Of a stretch of 64,000 bases of DNA, positions 11,250-20,830 are shown piece by piece. The position numbers were made by a program, and so were the translations under genes. Under the pieces are notes generated by a model, which searched no databases, was not told the DNA's origin, and saw only the letters and a list, made by a program, of their open reading frames with translations. Position 1 is the first letter of the stretch. Each line of letters starts with the position of its first letter. Origin of the DNA: Theocolax elegans (Eukaryota; Arthropoda; Insecta; Hymenoptera; Cerocephalidae); NCBI GenBank assembly GCA_026168455.1, contig CM047427.1, positions 37,576,905 through 37,640,904 on the forward strand, in the 5' to 3' direction.

Positions 11250-11525
11250 TTAAGGGGATATCGGAGCTATCCTCCGTCGGCAGCCGCTCGATCTCAGTGA
11301 CGCTACGGTCAGATGATAAATTCAACAATAATCGTACCTTATACATAAATTTAAAAAATTACAGCAACTTAGAGCTGTTCGAAAATACTTTTTAACATCC
11401 CTAAGTAGCTTTACATTCTAAAATTTATGTTTTAAGTACGCTTGTCGTCAAATGCGCCGTATGACCGCACCACTACTGAGATCCAGCGATTATCGACGGA
11501 GGCTACAGCTCTGACATCCCCTTAA
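11250..11525. mobile_element. piggyBac-type MITE with TTAA target sites
   Basis: About 270 bp flanked by TTAA on each side (11250-11253, 11522-11525). The terminal inverted repeats GGGGATATCGGAGCT and GGGGATGTCAGAGCT (the latter read from the right end) extend imperfectly for about 60 bp per arm. TTAA duplication is the hallmark of piggyBac-class transposition. Non-coding, so dependent on a transposase elsewhere. Confidence 0.75.
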
Positions 11526-11819
11526 ATTGTAGTAAAAGATATAATTATTGAAATACATTTAACCTCAAAATGAGTCAAATCAGCTTATCTAGGAAATTTT
11601 TTATTATTAATCAACACTAATATGATAATTTAATATGAACCAAAAAATCTAATTTGTTATAAGTTTACCTTTTCTGCTTTATTAAATCGCATATTTGGAA
11701 TATAAATGAATATTTTGTGATGTGGGTACATCACCGAGGCCTCCTGAAAATAATATATATATATATAATATTAGTATTAATTAGTAAATAGATGCATTAT
11801 ATTAATGAATTGTACTTAC

Positions 11820-11919
11820 CTAGTTGTCCTCTTGAGTTGATGCGAAGGTCTAGTAAGTGGTCCTTGGATCAGCGTGTCCTGGGTTCCCTCGGTGACAGGT
11901 ACTCCTTGGCACGCTGCAT
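11820..11919 (-). other. Exon 2-like segment of element B
   Basis: Minus strand: acceptor CTCTTTTTCAG before it and donor GTAAGT (11814-11819) after it. About 100 bp, GC-richer than its surroundings. It shares position and CCCAGGAC-type words with the element A and C segments. Confidence 0.5.
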
Positions 11920-12452
11920 CTGAAAAAGAGAAATATATTAATATGGATATTTATTAAATAAAATAATTAATAGTAAGGACAGGTATCATGGAAAATTATA
12001 TAGGGAGTTTATAAATATTAATAATAATATAAGTAGGGAGATGTGAGGAAAATGACAACGGATGGGTGTGTTGATTATTAATTTGAGAAAGGAGAAAGGA
12101 GAGAATATAGGTTAAATATACAATAGTTAAGCATTAAAGAGGGATAAAGAACAGGTGGAATTAATGTAATTGGTGGATATATAATAATTTAAATAAATAT
12201 AAATAGATATTGTTTAGTTGGAATAAACAAGGTAAGGAGGGTTATGTGTTAAGGTGAGATAGAGAGAGAGAGTTGTTGAAAGGGAAGTATATGTTCGATT
12301 GATAAAAAAATATAATTAATTATTATAAACAATTATACGTAAAAACACTTACGAGTATATATAATATACTTATGAAATCCTCTCCGTGAGCGGTTGTTGA
12401 CATCGGTGTTGTGGGGGGATTCGCTGTGTATTGCGTCGCCTGAGGAGCCTTG

Positions 12453-12596
12453 TCAGGTGCGTGCGCGTACCTCCATACGCGCATCACTCCGCGGTAGTAC
12501 CCGGGTACTACTCCCGCCGGTGGGGATCGCGTACACCCGGGGAAACGGTCGCGAGGCACGTTGTTTACGTGCCGGCCCGCGCTCAGTTGTCGCCAT
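12453..12596 (-). CDS. Short basic ORF of element B (47 aa)
   Basis: Starts at an ATG in the context CAAGATGGCGAC and encodes 47 residues rich in Arg. The core PARKQRASRP is identical in element C, and an IPTGG motif follows in both. Arg/Lys richness suggests nucleic-acid binding or a nuclear signal, but no family is recognised. It lies in exon 1, upstream of a donor at 12347-12352. The ATG context also resembles a YY1/Pho site (AAGATGGCG), which could be regulatory. Confidence 0.4.
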   Translation of the reverse strand: MATTERGPARKQRASRPFPRVYAIPTGGSSTRVLPRSDARMEVRART

Positions 12597-12976
12597 CTTG
12601 AATCGATCTAGATTCAAGCGCGCGCACACTGAGCACGCGGTCCGCGCTCGTATCGATACGGGGATCGCGCGCATATAGTATAGGGAATTTGGAACGCGGA
12701 TAGTGGGGGAACATGTGTATAAGAGTACGGAGATAAATGTATATTTGAATTTAGCGCTGTTAACTAGAGAATAATTTAGTGATCTATTGAACCAATCAAT
12801 AGATGACTTTATTAGAGAATAAGACTTCCGTATGGGTAAATATAACAGCATATTACGTTATATGACTGTAATTACCTTAAATACGGAAAGTCGAAATACT
12901 AGTTGGGACAATGATAACTTATGCAAATTAGTTGTCATTTTTATCTATAGTAGGGAAAATACGGGTAGCTTTATTA

Positions 12977-13036
12977 CACCTGTGACGGATACGGAAGGGT
13001 TCGAGAATTATAATATTGCCGTATCCCTCGCAGGTA
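12977..13036. other. Conserved hairpin 1 in element B
   Basis: Outer arms CACCTG (12977-12982) and CAGGTA (13031-13036); inner arms GGATACGG (12987-12994) and CCGTATCC (13019-13026), a perfect 8-bp stem. The matching position in element C (18047-18105) has the same outer arms but a different, still perfectly paired, inner stem. Confidence 0.6.
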
Positions 13037-13588
13037 ACGAGAGAGAGAACAGATAGGGATATTAGGAGATTTAGGGAGATAGAAAATCGGGGAAGAAGTT
13101 TGGCGTGACTCGGAAAAACGGATCATCGCCATTCTGATTCTACCTATCGAATAGTAGAGTATTTCTTCTATATCTTCGGATTCTATCGATCGCAAAGTAC
13201 AGTGTTGTTCAGATTATACAGATTAATCTCAGAATATTAATTACCGCCTTTAGAATTTTCTCTTTTTATTAAGGAAGATTTTAATTTCCATACAATTAAT
13301 TAAGGAGGATAATTGCGATTAAGGAGGGATAATTATTCTTAAAATTATATATATATCTAAAGATATATTTATCCAAAGGAAAAAGAGTATTATTGGATAA
13401 GAATATTATTTATTATCTTATTGATTTATTTACATCTTATTGGTGAGTTATTTTAATTATTAACATAATAATTGATTTATTTAGTGGGGGCAAAAAGGAT
13501 AAATTCTGTGCGCGTTTTACTGAATAAATTAAATCATTTATTTGATTAATTATAAAGTAACGTTCTCTCTCTCGTGGTTAGTGGTGCC

Positions 13589-13612
13589 ACGGGATCTATT
13601 ATTAGATCCCGT
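13589..13612. other. Conserved hairpin 2 in element B
   Basis: Arms ACGGGATCT and AGATCCCGT pair perfectly around a 6-base loop. Just upstream is CTCTCTCTCGTGGTTAGTGG, almost the same as in element C at 18580-18603, where a different stem follows. Confidence 0.6.
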
Positions 13613-13897
13613 AAAATAATTATATATATCTAAATTTTGTTAAAGGTGTTAATATTCGTTACGCGGTTTAATAGGTATCCGGACTTATTATTTTATTCAA
13701 CGGACCTTCCTCTGGGTGAGTCCACCGGGTGATCAGGACGAATAAATTAATATTGTTTTTTTTTTCTTTTTTAGATGATGTTGGGATCCGGATAATTTTG
13801 TTTAAAATAATATTTTTCGTTATTTAAATTAAAACCAGCATCACAATTTATAAAATGCATTGAATTTGATAGCAAAGTTACGCTACAAGCTCCTTAA

Positions 13898-14785
13898 AGA
13901 GAGATTTAAGTAAAAATGATGTAATTTGTATTATGTTTTGCATTTATAAATTCCATTAAGCTAAAAATAACTAAGTGCAGTGTAGCACTATTTATCGTTC
14001 AATTGCCTCAATTTAATAAATTGTTTTTTTAACTTTGGAATAGGTGGGTTGGTCGTTTATGTTATGAAATGTAAGGTTAATGATTAGTTCGTAGGTTAAA
14101 ATAAGCTATTTTTGTTATTTTTTGTAAGCATGCTATGAAAGATATTGATACAAACATTTTTAGGTATAATGTAGTCTTAAAATGCAAAAAAATTTTTTCT
14201 TGAACTTTGTGCATTGTTTGTACAGCAAATCTGTGTATGCGATACCTTAATTTTGAGGCACGTTGGTAGCCATACGATTTCTCGGCCACAGATTCTCAGA
14301 AACAAAAAAACGAAAGCGCTGTAGATTCGGTATGCCAATGGCTTCAGAATGACTTACAGATAATGATTTTCAAATAATTTTCTTATTTTCATTCAACAAA
14401 TATTCAAAAATTTAAAATAAATAAGCATTTTTTCGCTGTTTTTATTAGATTTATGAAGTAAAAATAAAAATTTTGTAGAATATGTGGTTAAAACTTCAGG
14501 TGGATCAGTCCACTGGTTCCAGAGAAATCATATGGCGCATACGACAAAATGTTTTGATAACAATTCGTTTAAAGCTTCGCATCGCGCTTAATCACGCGGT
14601 CAGAGAGTAACATCTGGCTTAGTAAAAATGCACTCTTATTGATTGGATCTACGTGAAAATTCAACACAATACTCTTAAATATGTATTCTTTTGAAAAATT
14701 TTTGGAAGTGACCAAGTAGACTACACTCTAAATCTAAAAATAATTATTGGTTACATTAATACAATAATTTTATATTATTATAATT
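13898..14785. other. Intron 2 remainder of the MULE-type gene
   Basis: Non-coding AT-rich DNA between element B and the exon 2 donor. Short frames only; nothing recognised. Confidence 0.45.
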
Positions 14786-14791
14786 ACTTAC

Positions 14792-15155
14792 AATGTTGAA
14801 TTTTTTGCACATTATCGTCAAAACCTGTTGTAGACCTTTTATATTTGGTCTTATTTTAAAAGTTCCATCAATAAAGAGGCTTGTCGATTCGTTAAATTCA
14901 GACATCAAGTCTTTATCGAAAAAAATCATGTGGTAGGTTTTAGATGAAGACTTTAAAACTTCTGCCGATATTTCCAGCTCACAATTTCCCATTTTACATT
15001 TTAATAATGATGGTACTTCTTTAAAATGCTCTGCAAAGGATAGCAGATTATTGTAAGAAGCTTTAATGCCAGGGTTGCCACGAGCAATGGACTTAGAACG
15101 TTGCATGGTTCTTCGCATGGATTCATAACAACCTTCGGTAGCGAGGTCATTATTT
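14792..15155 (-). other. MULE-type exon 2 (catalytic DGTF)
   Basis: Opens after the acceptor TTATTATTGTAG and closes at donor GTAAGT (14786-14791). It encodes about 121 residues, including AEHFKEVPSLL and the conserved block FIDGTFKIRP with LQQVLTIMCKKFNI at its end. The frame continues exactly into exon 3 (phase 0). Confidence 0.75.
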
Positions 15156-15182
15156 CTACAATAATAAAAGAAAATTGTAAAA

Positions 15183-15186
<4 letters not shown>

Positions 15187-15241
<55 letters not shown>

Positions 15242-15257
15242 CAGAGAGAGAGAGATA
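15187..15257. repeat. (GA)n microsatellite
   Basis: About 70 bp of almost pure AG/GA in intron 1 of the MULE-type gene. The translated AG frames over it are artefacts. Confidence 0.95.
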
Positions 15258-15895
15258 TGAATTTGATGGTGATTTGTATAATGATTTTATTTGAAGTAGT
15301 ATACACAGAGAAAAAAGTCCTCTGAAAAATTACGACATTTTTTCTGTAGGAGAGGACAAACTTGATACAGTTGAAAATAAATAAATACTTCCTAGAATAA
15401 TTGCTATTTATTATATATTAGAAGAGAAACAACAAATTTTACTGCAAGTCTGTTCGCAGTCGCAATAAAAATTACTATACTGGTTTGTGAAATTTGTAAC
15501 TTTGTCTTGTTTTTAAGTAAGAATATCGTAATTTTTAGTAACATTCTTTCTCCGTGTACCATTTCTAAAGTACTTACTGTAAGCAAATATCGCTAAAAAT
15601 GAGACTTGTCTTTGAATTATAACATAGAGCAGAATTATTCTTTAATTTAGCTCGTAATACTTTCTTTTCTAAAGTTTCATGTGAACTACTTAAACACGTA
15701 TGTTCTTTTTTTAATGTTGCGGTATTTTTGTCATTGGGAACGTTGAGTATTAATACTGCTGGGCATCCAGGTTTTATACAACCAAATCGAGAATAAAAAT
15801 AAATTTGTAACAATAAGAGGAAAAAAAAACTAGTAAACATGTAAATGCTATAAACAAATAATAAATATAGTCAATAACGGGCTTTGCGAACCATA

Positions 15896-16082
15896 TACAC
15901 ACACCGGTAAATGAAACTTTTAATTTCCCGAAACGCCTATGAAATTCGCGCCACCGCCCGTCGCAGATAAACTGGGCTCAGCGCCTCAGCAGCGCGCATG
16001 CGTCGTCTCAATGCGATGCCGCTCTAATTCGTTATTAGGCATTTCCGGAAATTCAAAATTTCATTTACCGGTGTGTGTACCT
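15896..16082. mobile_element. Small MITE, ~187 bp palindromic
   Basis: Terminal inverted repeats of about 40 bp (CACACACCGGTAAATGAAA on the left, its inverse TTTCATTTACCGGTGTGTG on the right) flank a GC-rich centre. It lies just upstream of the visible first exon of the MULE-type gene, so it might also be one end of that transposon. No ORF. Confidence 0.7.
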
Positions 16083-16860
16083 ATGCTCTATATAAAAGAC
16101 CTTACTCTCTTTGTCCACTATGGTTGGTGGAAGTTTCAGGGAGCAGCCTTTAAAAATTAAGAATAAAATTTGGCGTTTCGACCAGGGCTAGACAGCACTG
16201 ACGAAATTAAGGTGTATCATTTGGAGTATAAAATACAGGAATCGATTAAAGAAGTTGCTTCTTTTTTAATAGGTCATCACCTTTTTATACGTAATACTTG
16301 CGGCGGATAATATTTTATTTTTCAATCATTCAAAATACACACTTAGTTTTAAGCGACATTAGGTATAAAAACTAGGGTTAAGCCCCCTCCCCGCGAGCTT
16401 CTCACGCCAATCCCCGCGAGCTTCACGCGCATTATTCTAATTCTCAAACTTCGCCTGAGAATTTAGAAATTTATAAGGCACGACCGATGCAGCTCGATGT
16501 TCGCCTTCGTATTGTTAGTGGTTTTCTTGTTTTTCTATATATAAATAAATAACAAATAAGAATTTGGTATGATGCATTTAAATAAAATATTTAACTGGAT
16601 GGCAACTTAGTTGCTGTGTTTCAGCGAATAATGATAATAAAATAAGCACGTTTAAATAACATTTTTAAAGTAATCACATACTTTTAATCTAAATTAAAAA
16701 ATAGAAATCTTTACTTGTAAAAGTCATAATTTAAGATTGCGAAAGATGATTTTCGAGCGAGTATCACCCTCGCTTTGCTACAGCGATAAACCCCCACTCG
16801 TTCGAAATTATTCACACATTCACACTTGTATCAAAATATACTATTTTAATACTGCAAGGT
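16083..16860. other. Non-coding spacer
   Basis: Contains a short CCCCGCGAGCTTC direct repeat (about 16387-16428) and AT-rich DNA. No gene seen. Confidence 0.4.
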
Positions 16861-16998
16861 GAGTGATATATTTTGAATGCATTTTGCTCTAATATTTATA
16901 ATATGTGTGATGGTGTCATCATTGGGAGGCACCTAAAAAGGAATAATAAATATTAGTAGTTGTTATTATTAATATATAATAATTGGAAGTACACTTAC

Positions 16999-17126
16999 CT
17001 GGTTCGGAGGTTATCCAGGAACAGTATTGGGGATGCCGTCGAGGAGTTGTTGGTCGGCTGCTCCGAGGTTCTCTGCTGCAGGAGGCGGGGTTCCCGGGGT
17101 GATCTGCTACTCCAAGACACCAGCAT
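16999..17126 (-). other. Exon 2-like segment of element C
   Basis: Minus strand: acceptor TTTCTTTTACAG before it and donor GTAAGTG (16993-16998) after it. It opens with an ATG reading MLVSWSSRSPREPRLLQQ and stays open to the donor. The product is not recognised. Confidence 0.5.
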
Positions 17127-17430
17127 CTGTAAAAGAAAAATATATAAATATTAGGTGTTGAATGGTGAATAAGGATAAGGAAAATCACGAATTAATTATT
17201 GGGGAAATATAAGTTAAAATAAGATAACGGAGGGATTCGGTGAAAGATTATACCAATACTTACCCATTCTGTGAGTTTTGCATCATTGTTTATTGCAAAT
17301 ATGCAATAAACAATGATGTAAACATTACCATTCTCGCTGTGCGTAGTACCTCGTGGAGCGTTGGTGGGGAGAACTCGTCGCCGTCCTCGCGCACGGCGTA
17401 TACACGCGAGTATACGTACGCGCACACACA

Positions 17431-17556
17431 TTATACACGCGCACAACACCCGCGGAACGATTTATCGTCATCCCCGCCGGTGGGGATCGCGCGCACGCGG
17501 TGAACCGGTCGCGAAGCACGTTGTTTACGTGCCGGTTTGAGCTCAGTTGCGTCCAT
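17431..17556 (-). CDS. Short basic ORF of element C (41 aa)
   Basis: ATG in the context CAAGATGGACG, the same place as the element B ORF. It encodes MDATELKPARKQRASRP followed by an IPTGG motif. N-terminal similarity to the B ORF over about 28 residues, with nucleotide divergence, hints at coding constraint, but the C-terminal parts differ. Function unknown. Confidence 0.4.
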   Translation of the reverse strand: MDATELKPARKQRASRPVHRVRAIPTGGDDDKSFRGCCARV

Positions 17557-17815
17557 CTTGAATCGATCGAGATTCAAGCGCGCGCATAGTAACTAGGCGG
17601 TGCGCGCTTTTATCGACATAGGGATAGATGTATCGATACGTAGGGAGTTTCGGAACACGTGTAGTGGGGATCGTTCGGGTATATATATTATACGTGTATA
17701 ATATATAGAGGCGAATAAGAGATTCAAATCTCGCGCTAATGAGATTTTAGTAATATATTACTAAATGTTCTATAGTAAGGACGATGTGTCGTGTATGGAA
17801 TTACTGTATAAAATT

Positions 17816-17887
17816 TTAGTTTGATATATTTTTCGATCTTGAGGGTCAATGCAGGTGTCGAAAGAAGATCGAAAAATATATCAAACT
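17816..17887. other. 24-bp perfect stem-loop in element C
   Basis: Arms TAGTTTGATATATTTTTCG... and its exact inverse, 24 bp each, enclose a loop of about 24 bases. The flanks carry a repeated ACTGTATAAAAT, compatible with a short foldback insertion and its target duplication. Confidence 0.6.
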
Positions 17888-18046
17888 AAAAAAATGAAGG
17901 GTGCTAATTCTCATACTGTATAAAATAGTATTATGTCAGTAATTCCGTAATACACGTATATTTACTGTAATAGTTGGGACAATGATAACTTATGTAAATG
18001 AGTTGTCAATTTTGATATTAGTAAGGACTATACGGTAGCGGGGGGG

Positions 18047-18105
18047 CACCTGTGACATGTAATTACATGGAGATAAGTCAAATAATGACTTATCTCCCGC
18101 AGGTG
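18047..18105. other. Conserved hairpin 1 in element C
   Basis: Outer arms CACCTG and CAGGTG; inner arms GGAGATAAGTCA and TGACTTATCTCC (12 bp, perfect). It is the counterpart of 12977-13036, with changed but compensating stem sequence. Confidence 0.6.
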
Positions 18106-18607
18106 ACACGAGAGAGATAAGGAAATGGGACAAGTGAGAAAAGGAGAGAGTATTTAAATTTTCGGTTACGGAGGGTAGTTTCCGGAAAGGGAGTATTCTA
18201 GCATCGTGAGTCAGAGAGTAAAGTAGAGTATCCTTAGTGATAGAGAGAGCGTGTGTCCTTGATAAAATCAAGTATCAGTATAGTGATTGTGAGGAGATAA
18301 TCTTTGAGAAGCTATTTTTTGATAGATATAGATATAAATAGATATACTAGATATATTGGATTATTATTTGTATATATAATATTTGAATTGATCTACTTAA
18401 TTGGTAAGTGATTCAATTATTATTGTGGCGTCTAATATATCTATTAATTTACTGTTGGTCAAACGTGGTTGTTTCGGGAGTGATTGCTTTTCTATCGTTG
18501 GGTTCGTTGGGTTTTATTTGTTAATTACGTCGCGTTACGTTGGTTTTTTTTCGCGCGTTATTAATAAATATTAAGTTTCACAAATCTCTCTCGTGGTAGT
18601 GGTGACA

Positions 18608-18629
18608 GTGGATTCCGCAAGGAATCCGC
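18608..18629. other. Conserved hairpin 2 in element C
   Basis: GTGGATTCC pairs with GGAATCCGC around GCAA, a tetraloop of the stable GNRA type. Counterpart of 13589-13612. Confidence 0.55.
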
Positions 18630-18869
18630 TTATTAATTTTCTGTGCGGGAAAACAAGTGTATTTACGCCAACTAAAAATTATTATAGATTACAGTGGAAA
18701 CCGGTCCACTGTAAATTCGACGGGATCTCCTCTGAGAGAGTCGGCCGTGCAGGGTTTATTTTATTTTGTTAATATTTTCGGCGTTTCCACCGGGAAACGG
18801 TTAATTAATTTAACCAAGAATTTGGTAACGTCGCATATGCAATAAGTTTGAGTTCTACAAACTCGTTAA

Positions 18870-19795
18870 CGCCCAAGATGACCATTTTCAGACACCACCC
18901 TTTTAGGCTCTGTAGGTATATGCTATTCGCTGTGGAAAAATTTGACTGAGCAGTATTTTTAAGGTTTAATGTGTCCTCTTTTCAATGGTGTAGTTTAAAG
19001 AGTGAAAAAGATTATTCACCTATAAATAAATAAGGTTAAAAATAATTGTTACCCAATTCTTTTAAAGAATGGTTTACCGATGCAGTATTGCGAAAAATGG
19101 CGACAGAACACGAAAATTGTTGCGACAATATCAGGATTTTTTTTTAGGAAAACTATGTACTCCCCGTAAATAGTGTCACTAAAGTTCTTAGAATCATTCA
19201 AAGAATATAAACACACTTTTCCAAGGCGTTTAGAGTATTTTTTTTGAAAATGGCTAATTCTTTATCATTTTAAGACACGGTCAAAAAATTTGCCGCTTAC
19301 AAAATAAAAATTGCTCAAAACGCTTTGGGAAAATTTGTGCGTATTCTTTGAATGATTCGTAGACATTTTTATTTGTGGAACTATCTAGTGGAAGTATTTA
19401 CGGAAAGTACATAGTTGTCCCAAAAAAAGAATCATGTATTGTCGCAAAAATTTTCGCGTTCGATCGCCATTTTTAACTCGAAATAATAGTAAGTGAAAAA
19501 AAATCACTTTCGGAACCGATGTAATTTAAAATTGAGAAAAAATCTCCCCGATATATGTAGGTTCAAAGAGTATTTCCAACCAGAAACCGTGTGAAAATTT
19601 GATTCCAAAAAAAATAGTATGTCACACTATTTTAAACCTAATTTACTCATAGATAAATAATTTTTTTCACTCTTTAAACTACACCATTAAAAAGAGGACA
19701 TCTTAAAAATACTGCCCAGTCAAATTTTTCTACAGTGAATTGCATTACCGATAGTGTATAAAACGGTGGTGTCCGAACATTATCTTGAGCATTTA
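18870..19795. mobile_element. Giant palindromic element P2
   Basis: The arm starting CCCAAGATGACC (about 18871) returns inverted near 19765-19790, with matching blocks all along (for example GTGTAGTTTAAAGAGTGAAA on the left and its inverse at 19663). Arms are about 430 bp and imperfect. No ORF. The tips differ from P1, so it is a separate family. Confidence 0.8.
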
Positions 19796-19867
19796 GGGGG
19801 TTCCAAAGTCAATTATGGATTATTTACGTATATGCAAAATTTGGGACTGAAATATTGTAACGTTCTT

Positions 19868-20090
19868 GTTTAAGGAAGTTCTAGTGTAACTCTGCTAGTC
19901 AAATTCAATGCATTTTATAAGCATTTATACTCCAAATATGCGTGTTAAAGAAGCGGAAAAGATAAACTTACAATAAATTAGAATTTTCATATAATCATAG
20001 TAGTCTTGTTTAATAATGAAAAATTTCCTTTTATTACTTATTCAGTTTATTAAAAAAAAAGTTAATTTCAGTACCGCAACAATAACAACA
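19868..20090. mobile_element. Internally deleted relative of element B
   Basis: Begins with the element B tip (TTTAAGGAAGTTCTAGTG) and the next 25 bp of B's 13.9-kb end. It then jumps straight to sequence matching B at 11717 down to about 11640 (CCAAATATGCG...AAGATAAACTTAC). This is what a MITE-like deletion product of B would look like. The far end is not clear. Confidence 0.6.
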
Positions 20091-20589
20091 TGCTTATTAC
20101 CATAAATTTTCGTTTGGAGGCACTAGCGGTAGAATGATACGAAGGTCATACCCACTGTCCACTTTTTTCAAAATTGTCGATTTGGCGTGCATTAAAAACT
20201 GTTTATCATTTAAACTAAGTACTGTTTAGATATAAAACTTAGTATAAGATCCTTTAACACATAATTGTAACGAATTTTACAGGTAAAATTTATTTTACAA
20301 GGACGAAAGACACATTTTATCTTTAAATTATAGCTTTGAAGGCTCTAGCTTCAGAATAAAATATAGCTTTTGCTTTTACGCAATTTTGCTTTTATTTTAA
20401 AGGAACACTGTAATTTTTCATGAGAAAATAGCAGTAAATACGTGTGTTACAGTATATTTTCCCCGAAACCATGTCTTCAAAGCCAGTAAACATTCTAGCT
20501 CCAAAACAGTTTCACCGATCGCTACCTAATTTTTACCAGTTATTTATAATCAGGGTTGCAAATATTTAAATCAATATTACTTTTAAATC

Positions 20590-20830
20590 ATGCTTAATTA
20601 AAAATCATGTTGATTTTGTAATTAAAATTAATTTAATTAAAAAATCAAATTGATTATATAATTAAATTTAATTTCATTCAAAATTTAGATTGATTTATTA
20701 ATTAAATTTAATTTAATTCAAAATCTGATTGATTTATTAATTAAATTTAATTTAATTCAAAAATCAAAATGATTTTATAATTAAATTTAATATAATTCAA
20801 AATCAGATCGATTTTTTAACTATCAAAAAG
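20590..20830. repeat. Degenerate ~40-bp AT tandem repeat
   Basis: Successive copies of a unit built on AATCAAATTGATT...ATTAAATTTAATTTAATTC. Each unit contains internal dyads. Confidence 0.7.

Larger units (their letters stand above)
11112..13897. mobile_element. Element B: ~2.8 kb mini-gene element within the MULE intron
   Basis: Both ends carry the same tip in inverse orientation: TTTAAGGAGGTTCTAGTG at about 11110 and the inverse of TTTAAGGAGCTTGTAGCG at about 13897. A deleted relative with the same two internal end sequences lies at 19868. On the minus strand B has exon 1 (ending 12353 at GTAAGT), exon 2 (11820-11919) and exon 3 (from 11743 down), all with consensus splice signals. Exon 1 has a 47-codon ORF (12453-12596). 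The 5' part holds two hairpins conserved in element C. There is no transposase. A separate TTAA-flanked MITE is inserted inside it. It lies wholly inside an intron of the MULE-type gene. Confidence 0.65.
10852..15840 (-). pseudogene. FLYWCH-MULE type transposase gene, three visible exons, one frameshift
   Basis: Three exons join in frame on the minus strand. Exon 1 (about 15840-15573) encodes a FLYWCH-like zinc finger (GCIKPGCPAVL ... KKEHTC). Exon 2 (15155-14792) has LFIDGTFKIRP, the first catalytic Asp of MULE transposases. Exon 3 (11050-10852) has WVLMTRRTTRCYVTV, then RATCDFEKALI (second Asp) and the GC-x-x-H type motif. Splice signals are good: donors GTAAGT at about 15572, GTAAGT at 14786-14791 and GTGAGT at 10846-10851; acceptors TTATTGTAG and AAATTTGCAG. 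Codon phase matches at both junctions. In exon 3 one extra T (near 10872) shifts the frame just before GCHFLFCQ. The distal catalytic Glu is not visible. The 3.7-kb second intron holds element B. It may be a decayed autonomous element or a host gene derived from one. Confidence 0.75.
16861..18869. mobile_element. Element C: relative of element B
   Basis: Shares with B the same minus-strand plan: exon 1 ending at GTAAGT (17258-17263), exon 2 (16999-17126), exon 3 from 16932 down, and a short ORF with PARKQRASRP. It also shares the 5' block TTGGGACAATGATAACTTAT (B about 12903, C about 17972) and the two paired hairpins in the same order and spacing. Ends were not resolved: the right end abuts hairpin element P2. 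It carries an extra 24-bp perfect stem-loop (17816-17887) absent from B, flanked by a repeated ACTGTATAAAAT, so probably a small insertion. No transposase. Confidence 0.6.

Noticed and set aside
15101..15325. Frame with a long Glu-Arg repeat
   Set aside because: Translation of the (GA)n microsatellite, not a protein.
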